Shown here: piece by piece, positions 43,273-52,882 of the stretch | How the letters are laid out: the number at the start of each line of letters is the position of its first letter | Position numbering within the stretch: position 1 is the stretch's first letter | Source: CAVQEK01 sp963711495 | Lineage (GTDB): Bacteria; Bacteroidota; Bacteroidia; Cytophagales; Cyclobacteriaceae | Direction of reading: 5' to 3' | Assembly (NCBI GenBank): GCA_963711495.1 | Contig: CAVQEK010000009.1 | Location: 310,001-374,000, forward strand | DNA length: 64,000 bases | Notes under the pieces: generated by a model | The model's input: only the letters and a program-made list of their open reading frames with translations | Told to the model about the DNA's origin: nothing | Databases searched by the model: none | Made by a program: the position numbers and the translations under genes

Positions 43273-44586
43273 TCAAATATATTGATTAATGATGTTCTCG
43301 TAGAGTTCCTGTCTGCCACTTATCTGATCGGGCTCTCCACTTTCTAAAGCATGACTTCGCAAATCTTCCAATGTAAGTTTGCCTTGTTCAAAATCGGCGC
43401 CTTTTCCGCCATCAAAAGAAGCATATCGCGCAGTTCTCCATTTTCGATAATCGGAATGCTCCAGAATATCGCTGGCAATAAGGACAGATCGGGCAAAAGT
43501 GTCCATTCCACCAATGTGGGCATGAAAGATATCTTCGAGGTCCGTAGAATTTCTTCTGGTCTTTGCATCGAAATTCACACCGCCGGTGGTGAAGCCACCT
43601 GCTTCTAAAATCACCAGCATTGCCTCTGTCAATTCGAAAAGGTCTACTGGAAATTGGTCAGTGTCCCATCCATTCTGATAGTCACCGCGGTTGGCATCAA
43701 TACTGCCGAGTAAACCAGCATCGGATGCTACCTGTAATTCATGCTGGAATGTATGGCCGGCCAGAGTGGCGTGATTAACTTCGATGTTCAATTTGAAATC
43801 TTTATCCAGGCCAAACTCCTTTAAAAATCCTATTACAGCAGCTACATCGTAATCGTACTGGTGCTTGGTAGGTTCCATAGGTTTTGGCTCAATGAGAAAA
43901 GTGCCTTTAAATCCATTCTTTCTACCATAATCACGAGCCATGGAAAGAAACCTTGCCAGGTGCTCTTTCTCTCGTTTCATATTTGTATTCAGCAAGGTCA
44001 TGTAACCCTCACGGCCACCCCAGAAAACATAGTTTTGACCGCCAAGGGCAATGGTAGCGTCGATGGCATTTTTGATTTGTGTGCCTGCCCAGGCAACAAC
44101 ATTAAAATCAGGATTGGTAGAAGCGCCATTCATGTAGCGTGGATTGGAAAAAACATTGGCGGTTCCCCACAGCAATTTTACTCCGGTTTCCGACTGTTTT
44201 TGCCTGGCATAGTCTACCATGGTCTGCAGGCGTTTTTCAGATTCGTGGATTGTACTCCCTTCTTCAATGAGGTCAAAATCATGGAAACAATAAAAAGGTG
44301 CACCGATCTTTGTGATGAATTCAAATGCGGCGTCCATTTTATCTTTACCACGCTGAATGGCATCGGATGAACTATTCCAGGGAAATATTTTAGTTCCGGG
44401 TCCAAAAGGATCGTTGCCCGTACCACAGAAAGTATGCCAGTAGGCGACGGCAAAACGAAAGTGATCTTTCATAGATTTACCTGCCACAATACGATTTTCA
44501 TCATAATATTTAAAGGCGAAAGGATTTTTTGATTCTTTGCCTTCATATTTGATTTTGTTGACGGTTGGAAAGAATGTTTTACTCAT
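43273..44586 (-). CDS. xylA: Xylose isomerase
   Basis: The enzyme turns D-xylose into D-xylulose. The 437-aa protein has the class II xylose isomerase features: HTFCGTGNDPFG near 50, FYCFHDFDLIEEG, VFWGGREGYMTLLNT and IEPKPMEPTKHQYDYD, with the metal-binding acidic and His residues in place. It follows xylB by 12 nt in the same operon and ends before a terminator, so xylBA encodes the complete entry into the pentose phosphate pathway. Confidence 0.96.
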   Translation of the reverse strand: MSKTFFPTVNKIKYEGKESKNPFAFKYYDENRIVAGKSMKDHFRFAVAYWHTFCGTGNDPFGPGTKIFPWNSSSDAIQRGKDKMDAAFEFITKIGAPFYCFHDFDLIEEGSTIHESEKRLQTMVDYARQKQSETGVKLLWGTANVFSNPRYMNGASTNPDFNVVAWAGTQIKNAIDATIALGGQNYVFWGGREGYMTLLNTNMKREKEHLARFLSMARDYGRKNGFKGTFLIEPKPMEPTKHQYDYDVAAVIGFLKEFGLDKDFKLNIEVNHATLAGHTFQHELQVASDAGLLGSIDANRGDYQNGWDTDQFPVDLFELTEAMLVILEAGGFTTGGVNFDAKTRRNSTDLEDIFHAHIGGMDTFARSVLIASDILEHSDYRKWRTARYASFDGGKGADFEQGKLTLEDLRSHALESGEPDQISGRQELYENIINQYI

Positions 44587-44598
44587 TTTTTGAAATGT

Positions 44599-46074
44599 TT
44601 AAGAAATTAAATATTTGAGCCATTGATTGTAAGCATCGTCGTAAGCGCCCAAAAGTGAAAGATTTGGTTCGATGGTCTGAATAGTTTTCAATCCTTTGAA
44701 AGCCTCATTAAAATTGTTATAAACACCAGCGCCCACACCTGCGCCACGGGCAGCCCCTTGAGCGCCATCGGTATTGTACAACTCTACCCTTGCCCCGGTA
44801 ATATTGCAAAAGGCCTCCCTAAAAGTAGGGCTAAGGAACATATTGGCATGACCAGCCCGCACGGTTTTTAATTCCATGCCCATTTCTTTCATTATGTTGA
44901 ATCCGTAATTCAAGGCATATACTATACCCTCCTGTGCGGCACGTATCAAATGGCTTTGGTTGTGCCGGTTAAAATTGAGTCCGTGGAGGGAGGCTTTTAT
45001 ATCGTCGTTTTGCAGGATCCGTTCTGCTCCATTCCCGAAAGGTAAAAATACCAGACCATCTGAACCGATAGGCGCCTGGGCGGCAATCTCGTTCATTTCT
45101 TCATAGTCAATTTTGCCCAACCCCATATTTTTTTGAAGCCAACTATTGAGTATACCTGTGCCATTCACACAGAGCAGGACACCATATTTTTCTGTTTTTT
45201 CACTATAGTTTACGTGAACGAAAGTATTGACACGGGATTTTGTGTCAAAAGCCGGGCTTTCAATGATTCCATAAACAACTCCGGAGGTGCCGGCAGTGGC
45301 AGCTACTTCCCCTGCGTTTAGCACGTTGAGAGAAAACGCATTGTTCGGTTGATCACCGGCACGATAAGCCACTTTGGTGCCTGGCTGTAGCCCTAATTCG
45401 CTGGCAGCTTTTTCTGTTACCTGTCCCTGGTTTGAAAAAGTGGGGACAATATCCGGGATCATTTGATCGGAAAAACCGTAATACTTCAGCAACCGGCTGG
45501 CAATATTTTTTTCTTTGAAATTCCAGAAGATGCCCTCCGAAAGGCCGGATATGGTTGTATTGATCTCTCCGGTCATTTTCATGGCGATATAATCACCAGG
45601 CAGCATGACTTTGTGAACCTGTTCATAAATTTCAGGCTCATGGTCTTTTACCCATTTCAATTTGGAGGCCGTAAAATTACCTGGGGAATTCAACAAATTG
45701 GAAAGGCAATAGTCTTCTCCAAGCTCCTGAAATGCTTTATTCCCGATTGCTACAGCCCTGCTGTCACACCAGATGATGGAAGGTCTCAAAACCTTTTGTG
45801 CTTTATCCACGAGAACCAGTCCGTGCATTTGGTAGGAAATACCAATGGCCTCAATTTCATTTTTTGAAGCCCTGCTTTTGGCAAGTACTTCAGAAGTAGC
45901 ATTTTTAAGATTGCTCCACCAGGTTTCCGGCTCTTGTTCCGCCCATCCTGTTTTTTTGGAGATCATTGCCATTTCCTGTTTCGGATAAGTAGCCGTTGCG
46001 ATCAATTCTCCGGTTTCCGGGCGTAACAGACTGGCTTTTATGGAAGAACTACCGACATCAAATCCTAAGAGCAT
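44599..46074 (-). CDS. xylB: Xylulokinase
   Basis: The kinase makes D-xylulose 5-phosphate with ATP. The 491-aa FGGY-family protein begins MLLGFDVGSSSIKASLL, has the ATP-binding GTSGVVYG segment, and contains the conserved acidic residue in GDYIAMKMTGE and in DQPNNAF. It is the first gene of the operon (xylB then xylA). The 163-bp region upstream holds the palindrome at 46156-46182 and the divergent regulator. Confidence 0.94.
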   Translation of the reverse strand: MLLGFDVGSSSIKASLLRPETGELIATATYPKQEMAMISKKTGWAEQEPETWWSNLKNATSEVLAKSRASKNEIEAIGISYQMHGLVLVDKAQKVLRPSIIWCDSRAVAIGNKAFQELGEDYCLSNLLNSPGNFTASKLKWVKDHEPEIYEQVHKVMLPGDYIAMKMTGEINTTISGLSEGIFWNFKEKNIASRLLKYYGFSDQMIPDIVPTFSNQGQVTEKAASELGLQPGTKVAYRAGDQPNNAFSLNVLNAGEVAATAGTSGVVYGIIESPAFDTKSRVNTFVHVNYSEKTEKYGVLLCVNGTGILNSWLQKNMGLGKIDYEEMNEIAAQAPIGSDGLVFLPFGNGAERILQNDDIKASLHGLNFNRHNQSHLIRAAQEGIVYALNYGFNIMKEMGMELKTVRAGHANMFLSPTFREAFCNITGARVELYNTDGAQGAARGAGVGAGVYNNFNEAFKGLKTIQTIEPNLSLLGAYDDAYNQWLKYLIS

Positions 46075-46155
46075 AATTTCAGGTTTACGGGTTCAGTATT
46101 TTTGTGAACAAGTGTAACTAAAGTATTACATTTCAAAGACTGCAAGGAAATCCAA

Positions 46156-46182
46156 AACTTATAGTCACAATGACTACAAGTT
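46156..46182. promoter_or_regulatory. 27-bp palindrome between xylBA and the Nudix regulator (candidate operator)
   Basis: The arms AACTTATAGTCA (46156-46167) and TGACTACAAGTT (46171-46182) are inverted copies differing at one place, with a 3-nt centre. It lies 82 nt from the xylB start and 56 nt from the regulator start, in a divergent intergenic region. A single such site occurs in the window. Position and symmetry fit a dimer-binding site of the adjacent regulator. Confidence 0.68.
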
Positions 46183-46237
46183 ATGTTATTTTTTATTATA
46201 TTCAAACATTAAACCATTAAAATTTAACCGGAACCCT

Positions 46238-46948
46238 TTGAGTACAAATCAGGCGCAAAGAGACATTTTTCCAGATCACATCATAGATGAACTTTCCATT
46301 GACTGTGTGATCTTCGGATTTCAGCGATCACAACTGCAAATACTGTTGGTGCAGCATGGCGAAGGAATAATAAAGGGCCAATGGGCATTGCCCGGAGGTT
46401 GGGTCAATTATAATGAAAACATTGATGATGCCGCTTACCGGTTGTTGAAAGATCTCACTGGCATGTCGAATATTTATCTTGAACAATTGCGGGCTTTTGG
46501 TGATGTCGATCGTTATCCTGACAAACGGGTGATTACCATCGCCTATTTTGCCCTGATAAAATCAGAGGATTATCAGTTGATTCCAGGATTTACGGCATCC
46601 GATGTGCGTTGGGTTAATATCCATGACGTTGATGATCTTCCTTATGACCATATGGAAATTCTTCAATTCGGATTTCATCAACTCAAACGTAAATTGAAAT
46701 ACGAACCAGTCGGATTTAATTTGTTGCCTGAAAAATTCACATTAGGCCAATTGCAGGAATTATATGAGGCTATTTTGGAAATCAAACTCGACAAACCCAA
46801 TTTCAGGCGTAAAATGAAAAAAATGAATTTGTTGATCCATTGTGAAGAAAAACAAACCGGTGTTTCGCATCGAGCCGCGCAACTTTACCGATTCGACTTA
46901 AAAGTGTATGACCGTTTGAAAAGAGAAGGATTTATTTTTGAATTTTGA
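46238..46948 (+). CDS. Nudix-type transcriptional regulator (NrtR/AraR-like) of xylose use
   Basis: The 236-aa protein has an N-terminal Nudix fold (about 15-150) and a C-terminal winged helix (FNLLPEKFTLGQLQELYEAILE to the end). The Nudix box GGWVNYNENIDDAAYRLLKDLTG keeps the first Gly and Glu but replaces the REUxEE core with RLLKDL, so it is probably a ligand sensor, not a hydrolase, as in the Bacteroides AraR regulator. Divergent from xylBA with the palindrome in between, so it likely responds to xylose or a phosphorylated derivative. Start is TTG; no upstream in-frame ATG fits. Confidence 0.85.
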   Translation: MSTNQAQRDIFPDHIIDELSIDCVIFGFQRSQLQILLVQHGEGIIKGQWALPGGWVNYNENIDDAAYRLLKDLTGMSNIYLEQLRAFGDVDRYPDKRVITIAYFALIKSEDYQLIPGFTASDVRWVNIHDVDDLPYDHMEILQFGFHQLKRKLKYEPVGFNLLPEKFTLGQLQELYEAILEIKLDKPNFRRKMKKMNLLIHCEEKQTGVSHRAAQLYRFDLKVYDRLKREGFIFEF

Positions 46949-46994
46949 TTGTGCGACGCCGCGAATGCGTTTGATTAAATTTTTTAAGCGACAC

Positions 46995-48044
46995 TCATTT
47001 CTGTTTTCTATAGTGTATTTCCGATAGTTCCTTCAACCGGGCAGCGCTCAATTCAGGGGTGATATCGCGTTGGGGTTCTGCAAGCATTTCGTATCCAACC
47101 ATGAATTTCCTGACGGTGGCAGAACGTAACAATGGCGGATAAAAACACATATGGAAATGCCATTCTTCATGCTTTTGGCCGTCTGTCGGACTTTGGTGTA
47201 AGCCGGCAGAATACGGAAAGGAGATTTGAAAGAGGTTGTCGTAGCGCGTTGTCAATTTTTTATAAATGTCTGCAAGGCCGTCTTTTTCCACTTCAGTTAA
47301 TTGCTGTAAATTTTGTATGTGTCGACGACTAATGACCATGGTTTCAAAAGGCCAAATAGCCCAGAAAGGCACAAGGGCCACAAAGTGATCATTTACAATA
47401 ACAATTCTTTCTTGGTTGTTCAATTCTTCCTGCAGATAATCTCCAAGCATGCTCCGATGGTGTTTTTTCCAATAAGCAGCCTGATTTTCTGTTTTTCTCG
47501 CGGGCTCTTGCGGAATCGTGCTTTGTGACCAGATTTGTCCGTGGGGGTGAGGATTGCTGCAACCCATTAGGGAGCCTTTATTTTCAAAGATCTGAACGTA
47601 ATTGATGAATTCTTTTGATCCGAGTTCAGTAAATTCCTTAACCCACAAATCAACAACCTGACGAATAGCGGAGATTTCCATTTCAGGAACCGTAAGATCA
47701 TGCCTGGGTGAAAAACAAATGACACGGCAAATTCCCTGCTGACTGTCCGCCTTCATCAGTTCCGATTGTTCAAAGTGACCGGCGGGCACTTCTTCCAGCA
47801 AAGCAGAAAAATCATTGGTGAATGAATAGGTGGTGGTGTAATTCGGATTGCGTGCTCCACCGGCCCGTTCATTGCCGGGGCATAAATAGCATGCAGCATC
47901 ATATGGTGGCTGTTGAAGTTCTTCTGTCTTTTCCACCTGGCCCTGCCAGGGACGTTTTGATCGATGTGGCGAAACCAAAACCCAGGTATCGGTAAGGGGG
48001 TTGTATCTGCGGTGCGGATGCTCTTTAAAATCGAATTTACTCAT
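46995..48044 (-). CDS. galT: Galactose-1-phosphate uridylyltransferase
   Basis: GalT exchanges galactose-1-P with UDP-glucose in the Leloir pathway. From ATG 48044 the protein is 349 aa and begins FKEHPHRRYNPLTDTWVLVSPHR. The catalytic motif is NPHPHGQIWS, and a zinc-binding CYLCPGN is present. The longer frame to 48095 adds 17 basic residues not typical of the family, so I use 48044. Last gene of galM-symporter-galK-galT, 8 nt after galK. Confidence 0.94.
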   Translation of the reverse strand: MSKFDFKEHPHRRYNPLTDTWVLVSPHRSKRPWQGQVEKTEELQQPPYDAACYLCPGNERAGGARNPNYTTTYSFTNDFSALLEEVPAGHFEQSELMKADSQQGICRVICFSPRHDLTVPEMEISAIRQVVDLWVKEFTELGSKEFINYVQIFENKGSLMGCSNPHPHGQIWSQSTIPQEPARKTENQAAYWKKHHRSMLGDYLQEELNNQERIVIVNDHFVALVPFWAIWPFETMVISRRHIQNLQQLTEVEKDGLADIYKKLTTRYDNLFQISFPYSAGLHQSPTDGQKHEEWHFHMCFYPPLLRSATVRKFMVGYEMLAEPQRDITPELSAARLKELSEIHYRKQK

Positions 48045-48052
48045 GAGAGAAA

Positions 48053-49201
48053 TTATATTTTGCCGGTACCGTTTTCGATTTTTACGATATAACAAAGCAG
48101 GTCAAGACCCAATTCATTTTTGTATGCTTTGGTCATTGTGTTTACAAAATGATCCAAATGGTCAATTTTCACAAGATTGATTGTACAACCACCAAAACCA
48201 CCGCCCATCATCCGGGCACCAATGATATCTCCTGTTGTTTTAGCTTCCCCGACCAGAAAATCGAGTTCTTTGCAACTCACTTCGTATTTTTTACTCAGGC
48301 CTTCATGAGAGCGGAACATGTTTTCTCCAAATCCCGGGAGATCACCTTTATTCAGTTTTTCACAGGAATCCAGCACACGATCATTTTCTTCAACTACATA
48401 CGAACACCGTTGGAACACTATTGGATCAAATTCATTTTTATGGGCTTCCAGTTGATCTAATTTCACATCACGCAACGACTGAACCTCAGGAAAGTGTTTC
48501 TGCAGGATCTCAACACCTGTTTCACATTCTTTTCTTCGCGTATTGTATTCAGAAGATGCGAGGGAGTGTTTTACGTGAGTGTCGCATAATACAACGCGAT
48601 ATTCAGTCAGATCGAAATTGAAATATTCAAAATCCAGCGACCGGCAATCGAGCCGCATTACTTTGTCAGTTTTGCCAAATACGCTGGCAAACTGGTCCAT
48701 GATGCCACATTTTACACCTACAAATTCATTTTCCGCCTTTTGAGACAGTTTAACTAATTCGAACTTTTCAAGTCCGCAATCGAACAAGATGTTGAAACTG
48801 TAGGCAAAGGCACATTCCATGGCGGCAGAAGAAGATAACCCGGCTCCCAGAGGAATATCGCCACCAAAAACGCAATCAAAACCTTTTATGTCATGTCCTG
48901 ATTTTTGGAACTGTTCCACAACACCCATAATATAATTTGGCCAGCCTTGTTCAGCCTTCTTCAGATCGTGCAGGCTGAAATCATATTCTTCATTCAGATC
49001 ATAAGAAACGATGCGACAGGTATTTTTATAATTGGCACTAATGGCACAAATAATTTCTTTGTCAATGGCGGCAGGTAAAACAAACCCATTGTTATAATCG
49101 GTATGTTCTCCAATAAGATTGATCCTTCCCGGCGAACGCACCACTAACGGTGTTTTGTTGAAAACCGCTTTAAATTTTTTTGCGATTTTGTCTGAAAGCA
49201 T
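48053..49201 (-). CDS. galK: Galactokinase
   Basis: GalK phosphorylates alpha-D-galactose. The 382-aa GHMP kinase has the family signature PGRINLIGEHTDYNNGFVLP near 24-43, the ATP motif GAGLSSSAAMEC (about 120) and the C-terminal GGGFGGCTINLV. Third gene of the galactose operon, 39 nt after the symporter gene. Confidence 0.95.
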   Translation of the reverse strand: MLSDKIAKKFKAVFNKTPLVVRSPGRINLIGEHTDYNNGFVLPAAIDKEIICAISANYKNTCRIVSYDLNEEYDFSLHDLKKAEQGWPNYIMGVVEQFQKSGHDIKGFDCVFGGDIPLGAGLSSSAAMECAFAYSFNILFDCGLEKFELVKLSQKAENEFVGVKCGIMDQFASVFGKTDKVMRLDCRSLDFEYFNFDLTEYRVVLCDTHVKHSLASSEYNTRRKECETGVEILQKHFPEVQSLRDVKLDQLEAHKNEFDPIVFQRCSYVVEENDRVLDSCEKLNKGDLPGFGENMFRSHEGLSKKYEVSCKELDFLVGEAKTTGDIIGARMMGGGFGGCTINLVKIDHLDHFVNTMTKAYKNELGLDLLCYIVKIENGTGKI

Positions 49202-49240
49202 ATTTAAAAAATATTGAATGATTAATCATAATTAAGGCTT

Positions 49241-50938
49241 TTACCAAAAGACAGTATATAAAACAGCCAGTATTATTAATATGGCAAATGCGCCGACATT
49301 AAATGCCGGACCTGTTTTAAACAACTCCCTGGTGATTTTTATTCCTTTCGGATCGTTTTGTCCGTGTTTTTCCCGATAACTCAAAAACATGATCACAATT
49401 GAGGTCAGCAGGAATGTATATCCCATCTGGTTCATAAATGGGATTTTTGGGAAAAGTCCCGATAGTGCACTGTCTGCCATCCAGCCTTTGCTGCCAATTT
49501 TCAGGTACATTGCAATGGGAATGGAAGTTAATGCACCAATAATTGCTCCCCGATTGGTGGTCTTTTTCCAGAATAGTCCCAGCATAAAAATGGCCAAAAT
49601 CCCAGGACTCACCAATCCGGTATATTCCTGAATAAATTGAAATGCCTGTTTGATTCCTCCCAATAAAGGTGCCAAAATACAACCAATAAGCAGAGCAATC
49701 GCGGCTGAAGACCTGCCGATCTTCACCATGGAACTTTCGGAAGCCCTGGGATTTATGATTGGTTTATAAAGGTCCATTGTAAAGATTGTCGCAGTTGAAT
49801 TAAGCATTGAGGCTAATGATGACACAATTGCTGCAGTAAGCGCCGCCAGCACCAAACCTTTCATTCCAATAGGAATGAACTTATCGATCAACCAGGGAAA
49901 AGCCTTGTCATTGTCAACAATGCCGCTGGCATTTAAAAATGCCGGATCGACTGAATGCGAAGTAACCTGACCGGTGGGGTCGGCATTGAGATAAAAGGCA
50001 ATGATGCCTGGAATCACTACGATTAAAGGAATGATCAATTTCAGGAAAGCGGCCAACACGATGCCACGCTGGGATTCTCTCAGGCTCTTTGCTGCAAGTG
50101 TCCTCTGGATGATATATTGGTTAAAACCCCAATAATAAAGGTTCGCCACCCACAAGCCACCGACTAAGACAGAAAGTCCCGGCAGGTCCCAGTAGGGGTC
50201 ATCGCCGTTCGGCGTGGTAAGTTCACCCTTGTGCACGATCATGCTAAATTTTTCAGGAACTTTTACCAGGAGTGATTTAAAACCTGTAAGAATATTGCCG
50301 TCAGGAGATATGTGGAGCAGTGCAATATAGGTTGTGAGCAGACCGCCTATGATCAGAATCATTACCTGCACCACATCAGTCCAGGCCACAGCTTTTAAGC
50401 CACCCCACAAACTATAGGCTGCTGCAAACAATGCCAGTCCAATGATGCTCGGAATGATAAGGCTGCCGTCGCCAGTACCCACGATAGTATCCAACGCCTT
50501 GGAGCCCAGGTAAAGTACCGAAGTGAGATTTACGAAGACAAACAAAGCGATCCAGAATACTGCCAGAATGGATTTGAGGCTTGTACTGTATCTTTGCTCC
50601 AGGAATTCGGGTATGGTATATAGTTTTTTCTCAATAAATATGGGAAGGAAAAATTTACCTACGATCAACAAGGTCGCTGCGGACATCCATTCGTAGGAAG
50701 CGATTGCTAATCCGATGGCAAAACCTGATCCTGACATGCCGATAAACTGTTCCGCTGAAATGTTGGCAGCGATCAGGGAAGCACCAATGGCCCACCAGGG
50801 GAGCGCATTACTGGCTAAAAAGTAATCTTTTGAATCTTTGATATGGCCTTTTTTTTCACGGGACACAAATAGTCCCAGGGCCACAATCAGCAGGCAGTAA
50901 GCCGCAAATATTACAAAATCCAGCGTAGAAAATTTCAT
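49241..50938 (-). CDS. Sodium/sugar symporter (SSS family, SGLT-like)
   Basis: The 565-aa membrane protein has about 14 hydrophobic segments. It begins DFVIFAAYCLLIVALGLFVSR and contains NISAEQFIGMSGSGFAIGLAIASYEWMSA, as in vSGLT-like symporters, and a FLEQRY segment. In the galactose operon it is the likely uptake system for galactose or a related sugar with Na+. The family assignment is clear; the sugar is inferred from context. Confidence 0.9.
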   Translation of the reverse strand: MKFSTLDFVIFAAYCLLIVALGLFVSREKKGHIKDSKDYFLASNALPWWAIGASLIAANISAEQFIGMSGSGFAIGLAIASYEWMSAATLLIVGKFFLPIFIEKKLYTIPEFLEQRYSTSLKSILAVFWIALFVFVNLTSVLYLGSKALDTIVGTGDGSLIIPSIIGLALFAAAYSLWGGLKAVAWTDVVQVMILIIGGLLTTYIALLHISPDGNILTGFKSLLVKVPEKFSMIVHKGELTTPNGDDPYWDLPGLSVLVGGLWVANLYYWGFNQYIIQRTLAAKSLRESQRGIVLAAFLKLIIPLIVVIPGIIAFYLNADPTGQVTSHSVDPAFLNASGIVDNDKAFPWLIDKFIPIGMKGLVLAALTAAIVSSLASMLNSTATIFTMDLYKPIINPRASESSMVKIGRSSAAIALLIGCILAPLLGGIKQAFQFIQEYTGLVSPGILAIFMLGLFWKKTTNRGAIIGALTSIPIAMYLKIGSKGWMADSALSGLFPKIPFMNQMGYTFLLTSIVIMFLSYREKHGQNDPKGIKITRELFKTGPAFNVGAFAILIILAVLYTVFW

Positions 50939-51018
50939 TGGGAATCAGGTTGAATGACAAAAAAACGAGTGCGAATATAAAAATTAATATGTGTATGGCT
51001 AAATCTCATTTGAAAAAC

Positions 51019-51969
51019 TTAGTTACCCGCGCTAATACCAAATTTACCAGTAATCTTTTCACCTGGGTTGAGCACTTTTAACCCCATATGATTATTAAAG
51101 GCGTCAATACAACACGTCATTGGCTCGATAGCTATTGATCGTCTGCCGGGCGGTGTAAAGATTTGCAGGAATTGAAATTTATCATGACTGTTTTCCTGCC
51201 AGACTTTCAGGATAAAATCTTTTTCTTTTGATATGAGTTTTGTTTCAACCCGTTCGGCAGATTCATCAATTTGAAAACAATGATCGAAATTTGAGTTGCC
51301 CACAGGTTGAGGTTTGTTAAAAATATTAAAAGGTTTTTTATCACCGGTGGGAATGTTGAACCGGTCAACGACAATTTCAGTGCACTGTGGAGTGATGACC
51401 AGGACATCGCCGATATCGTGGCCGAAGCTAAAGTATGGATGCCAGCCTATGCCGATCGGAAGCTTTTGGGTGGTGGTGTTTTTAGCTTCAATTCGTATGG
51501 TCAATCCATCCTGATCGGACAATAAAATTTCAATGGTGGTTTCGAAAGGAAATGGGTAACCCTCATAGTCCCCCAAATAAAAATTCTTCAACGTTACGAT
51601 GGCAAAATCTGAAGCTAATTTTTCAGCGGTCACATCAAATTTTCTTTGACAAATAAAACCGTGCAGGGCATTGTTTAATGCCGGTTCATTCACAGGTAAT
51701 TGATATGTTTTACCTTCAAAAGAATATTTGCCGTGTTTTACGCGATTGGGGAAGGGGAGTAAAAAAGTACTTTTATAAAAAGTATTGGTATCCAGTTCGT
51801 GCGCTTCTGGGCCATCAATAACTGAAAAGTGCTTTTCTCCATTACTTAATTGAAGCTTATAAATATTAGCACCGAGTTCCGGGATAATTGAGAAAGCATT
51901 TCCGGTTTCGCTGTTTTCAAAGTGTATTGCCTGATGCGAACCATATTTTGAAGATCTCCTGGTATACAT
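51019..51969 (-). CDS. galM: Aldose 1-epimerase
   Basis: The enzyme interconverts the alpha and beta anomers of galactose and glucose. From ATG 51969 the product is 316 aa and has the catalytic His of GIGWHPYFSF and the Glu of SIAIEPMTCC. The longer frame to 52020 would start in the promoter, so I use 51969. First gene of the galactose operon; the promoter with an overlapping inverted repeat lies directly upstream. Confidence 0.87.
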   Translation of the reverse strand: MYTRRSSKYGSHQAIHFENSETGNAFSIIPELGANIYKLQLSNGEKHFSVIDGPEAHELDTNTFYKSTFLLPFPNRVKHGKYSFEGKTYQLPVNEPALNNALHGFICQRKFDVTAEKLASDFAIVTLKNFYLGDYEGYPFPFETTIEILLSDQDGLTIRIEAKNTTTQKLPIGIGWHPYFSFGHDIGDVLVITPQCTEIVVDRFNIPTGDKKPFNIFNKPQPVGNSNFDHCFQIDESAERVETKLISKEKDFILKVWQENSHDKFQFLQIFTPPGRRSIAIEPMTCCIDAFNNHMGLKVLNPGEKITGKFGISAGN

Positions 51970-51986
51970 AAAGTTGATTTTATTTT

Positions 51987-52020
51987 GACTTAAAACTAAA
52001 AATATTAAGTCTGGCATCAA
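51987..52020 (-). promoter_or_regulatory. Promoter of the gal operon with overlapping inverted repeat
   Basis: On the minus strand TTG (plus 52018-52020), 19 nt, then TAGTTTTA (plus 51991-51998) fits the Bacteroidota promoter with one mismatch. GACTTAA (51987-51993) and TTAAGTC (52005-52011) form a 7-bp inverted repeat that covers the -7 element and part of the spacer, where a repressor would act. Leader about 16 nt. Confidence 0.5.
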
Positions 52021-52294
52021 TGGAATAATACTGAATAAATTGGCAAATTCATTTCAAAAAGATGTTTATGCGTAATTACATGATGGCAAGAAAGGAAGGC
52101 AAAACCCAGCGTTCGTCTTTCGATGAAAAATAGAAACGCAAAATATGTTTGTGTCTATTTCTGTTTATATTCGTTTATTTGTCTGTCAGCAAGATAATTG
52201 CTGTTTCAAAAATTGAGAGAACGCAGCTTTTATACCAGCAAACCGTACAATAATTTTAGGGGCTGAATATTATTACCAGATAACCAGCAAGAAT

Positions 52295-52882
52295 ATGGAT
52301 CGCGGCACTGCTATTTCAATGAAAAATTTACACATTCCCAAAAACATGCACTTAAATGAACAGGACCAAAGTCTTGAATTTAATTATAGCTGGTTTAAAT
52401 ACAAATATTTGGTTGCAGCCATCCTGACCCCATTATTTGCCTATTTTCTCATAGACTCCGATTATGTGCAGGGAAGTTTCTCCGAGTTGACATTGCCCGT
52501 AATGATGATTGCAGGAGTGTCAGTAATCGTCGAATACTATGGGCTGGCCAAAATATTCAATTCCACCAGGATTTTCGTTTCACTCAATCATATTGAAGTC
52601 AAATCGAGGCCATTGCCTTTTAACAAAAATTTATCCCTCGACAGAAAAAATGTTGCACAATTATATGTCGCCAAACATCGCATTGGCGACCGGAATTATC
52701 TCTATTCCACCACCTATCAGATTAATGTTATTTTGGTGAATCAGGAAATAATCACTTTAGTGAAAGGTTTGGAAACAGTTGAACAGGGCAGATTTATTGA
52801 ACAGAAAATCGAAATTTTCTTTGGCATTAAAGATGTGTCTGTTGAAGGTGAAGTGGAAAAAAATGATGATTATCGACCATAA
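52295..52882 (+). CDS. Hypothetical membrane protein (2 TM)
   Basis: The 195-aa protein has two hydrophobic helices (KYLVAAILTPLFAYFLI at about 36-52 and LPVMMIAGVSVIVEYYGLA) followed by a beta-rich cytosolic tail with strands such as RIFVSLNHIEVKSRPLPF and TYQINVILVNQEIITLVKGL, resembling a PH-like domain. Family not identified. It overlaps the next, convergent gene by 13 nt. Starts at ATG 52295; ATG at 52319 is also possible. Confidence 0.65.
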   Translation: MDRGTAISMKNLHIPKNMHLNEQDQSLEFNYSWFKYKYLVAAILTPLFAYFLIDSDYVQGSFSELTLPVMMIAGVSVIVEYYGLAKIFNSTRIFVSLNHIEVKSRPLPFNKNLSLDRKNVAQLYVAKHRIGDRNYLYSTTYQINVILVNQEIITLVKGLETVEQGRFIEQKIEIFFGIKDVSVEGEVEKNDDYRP

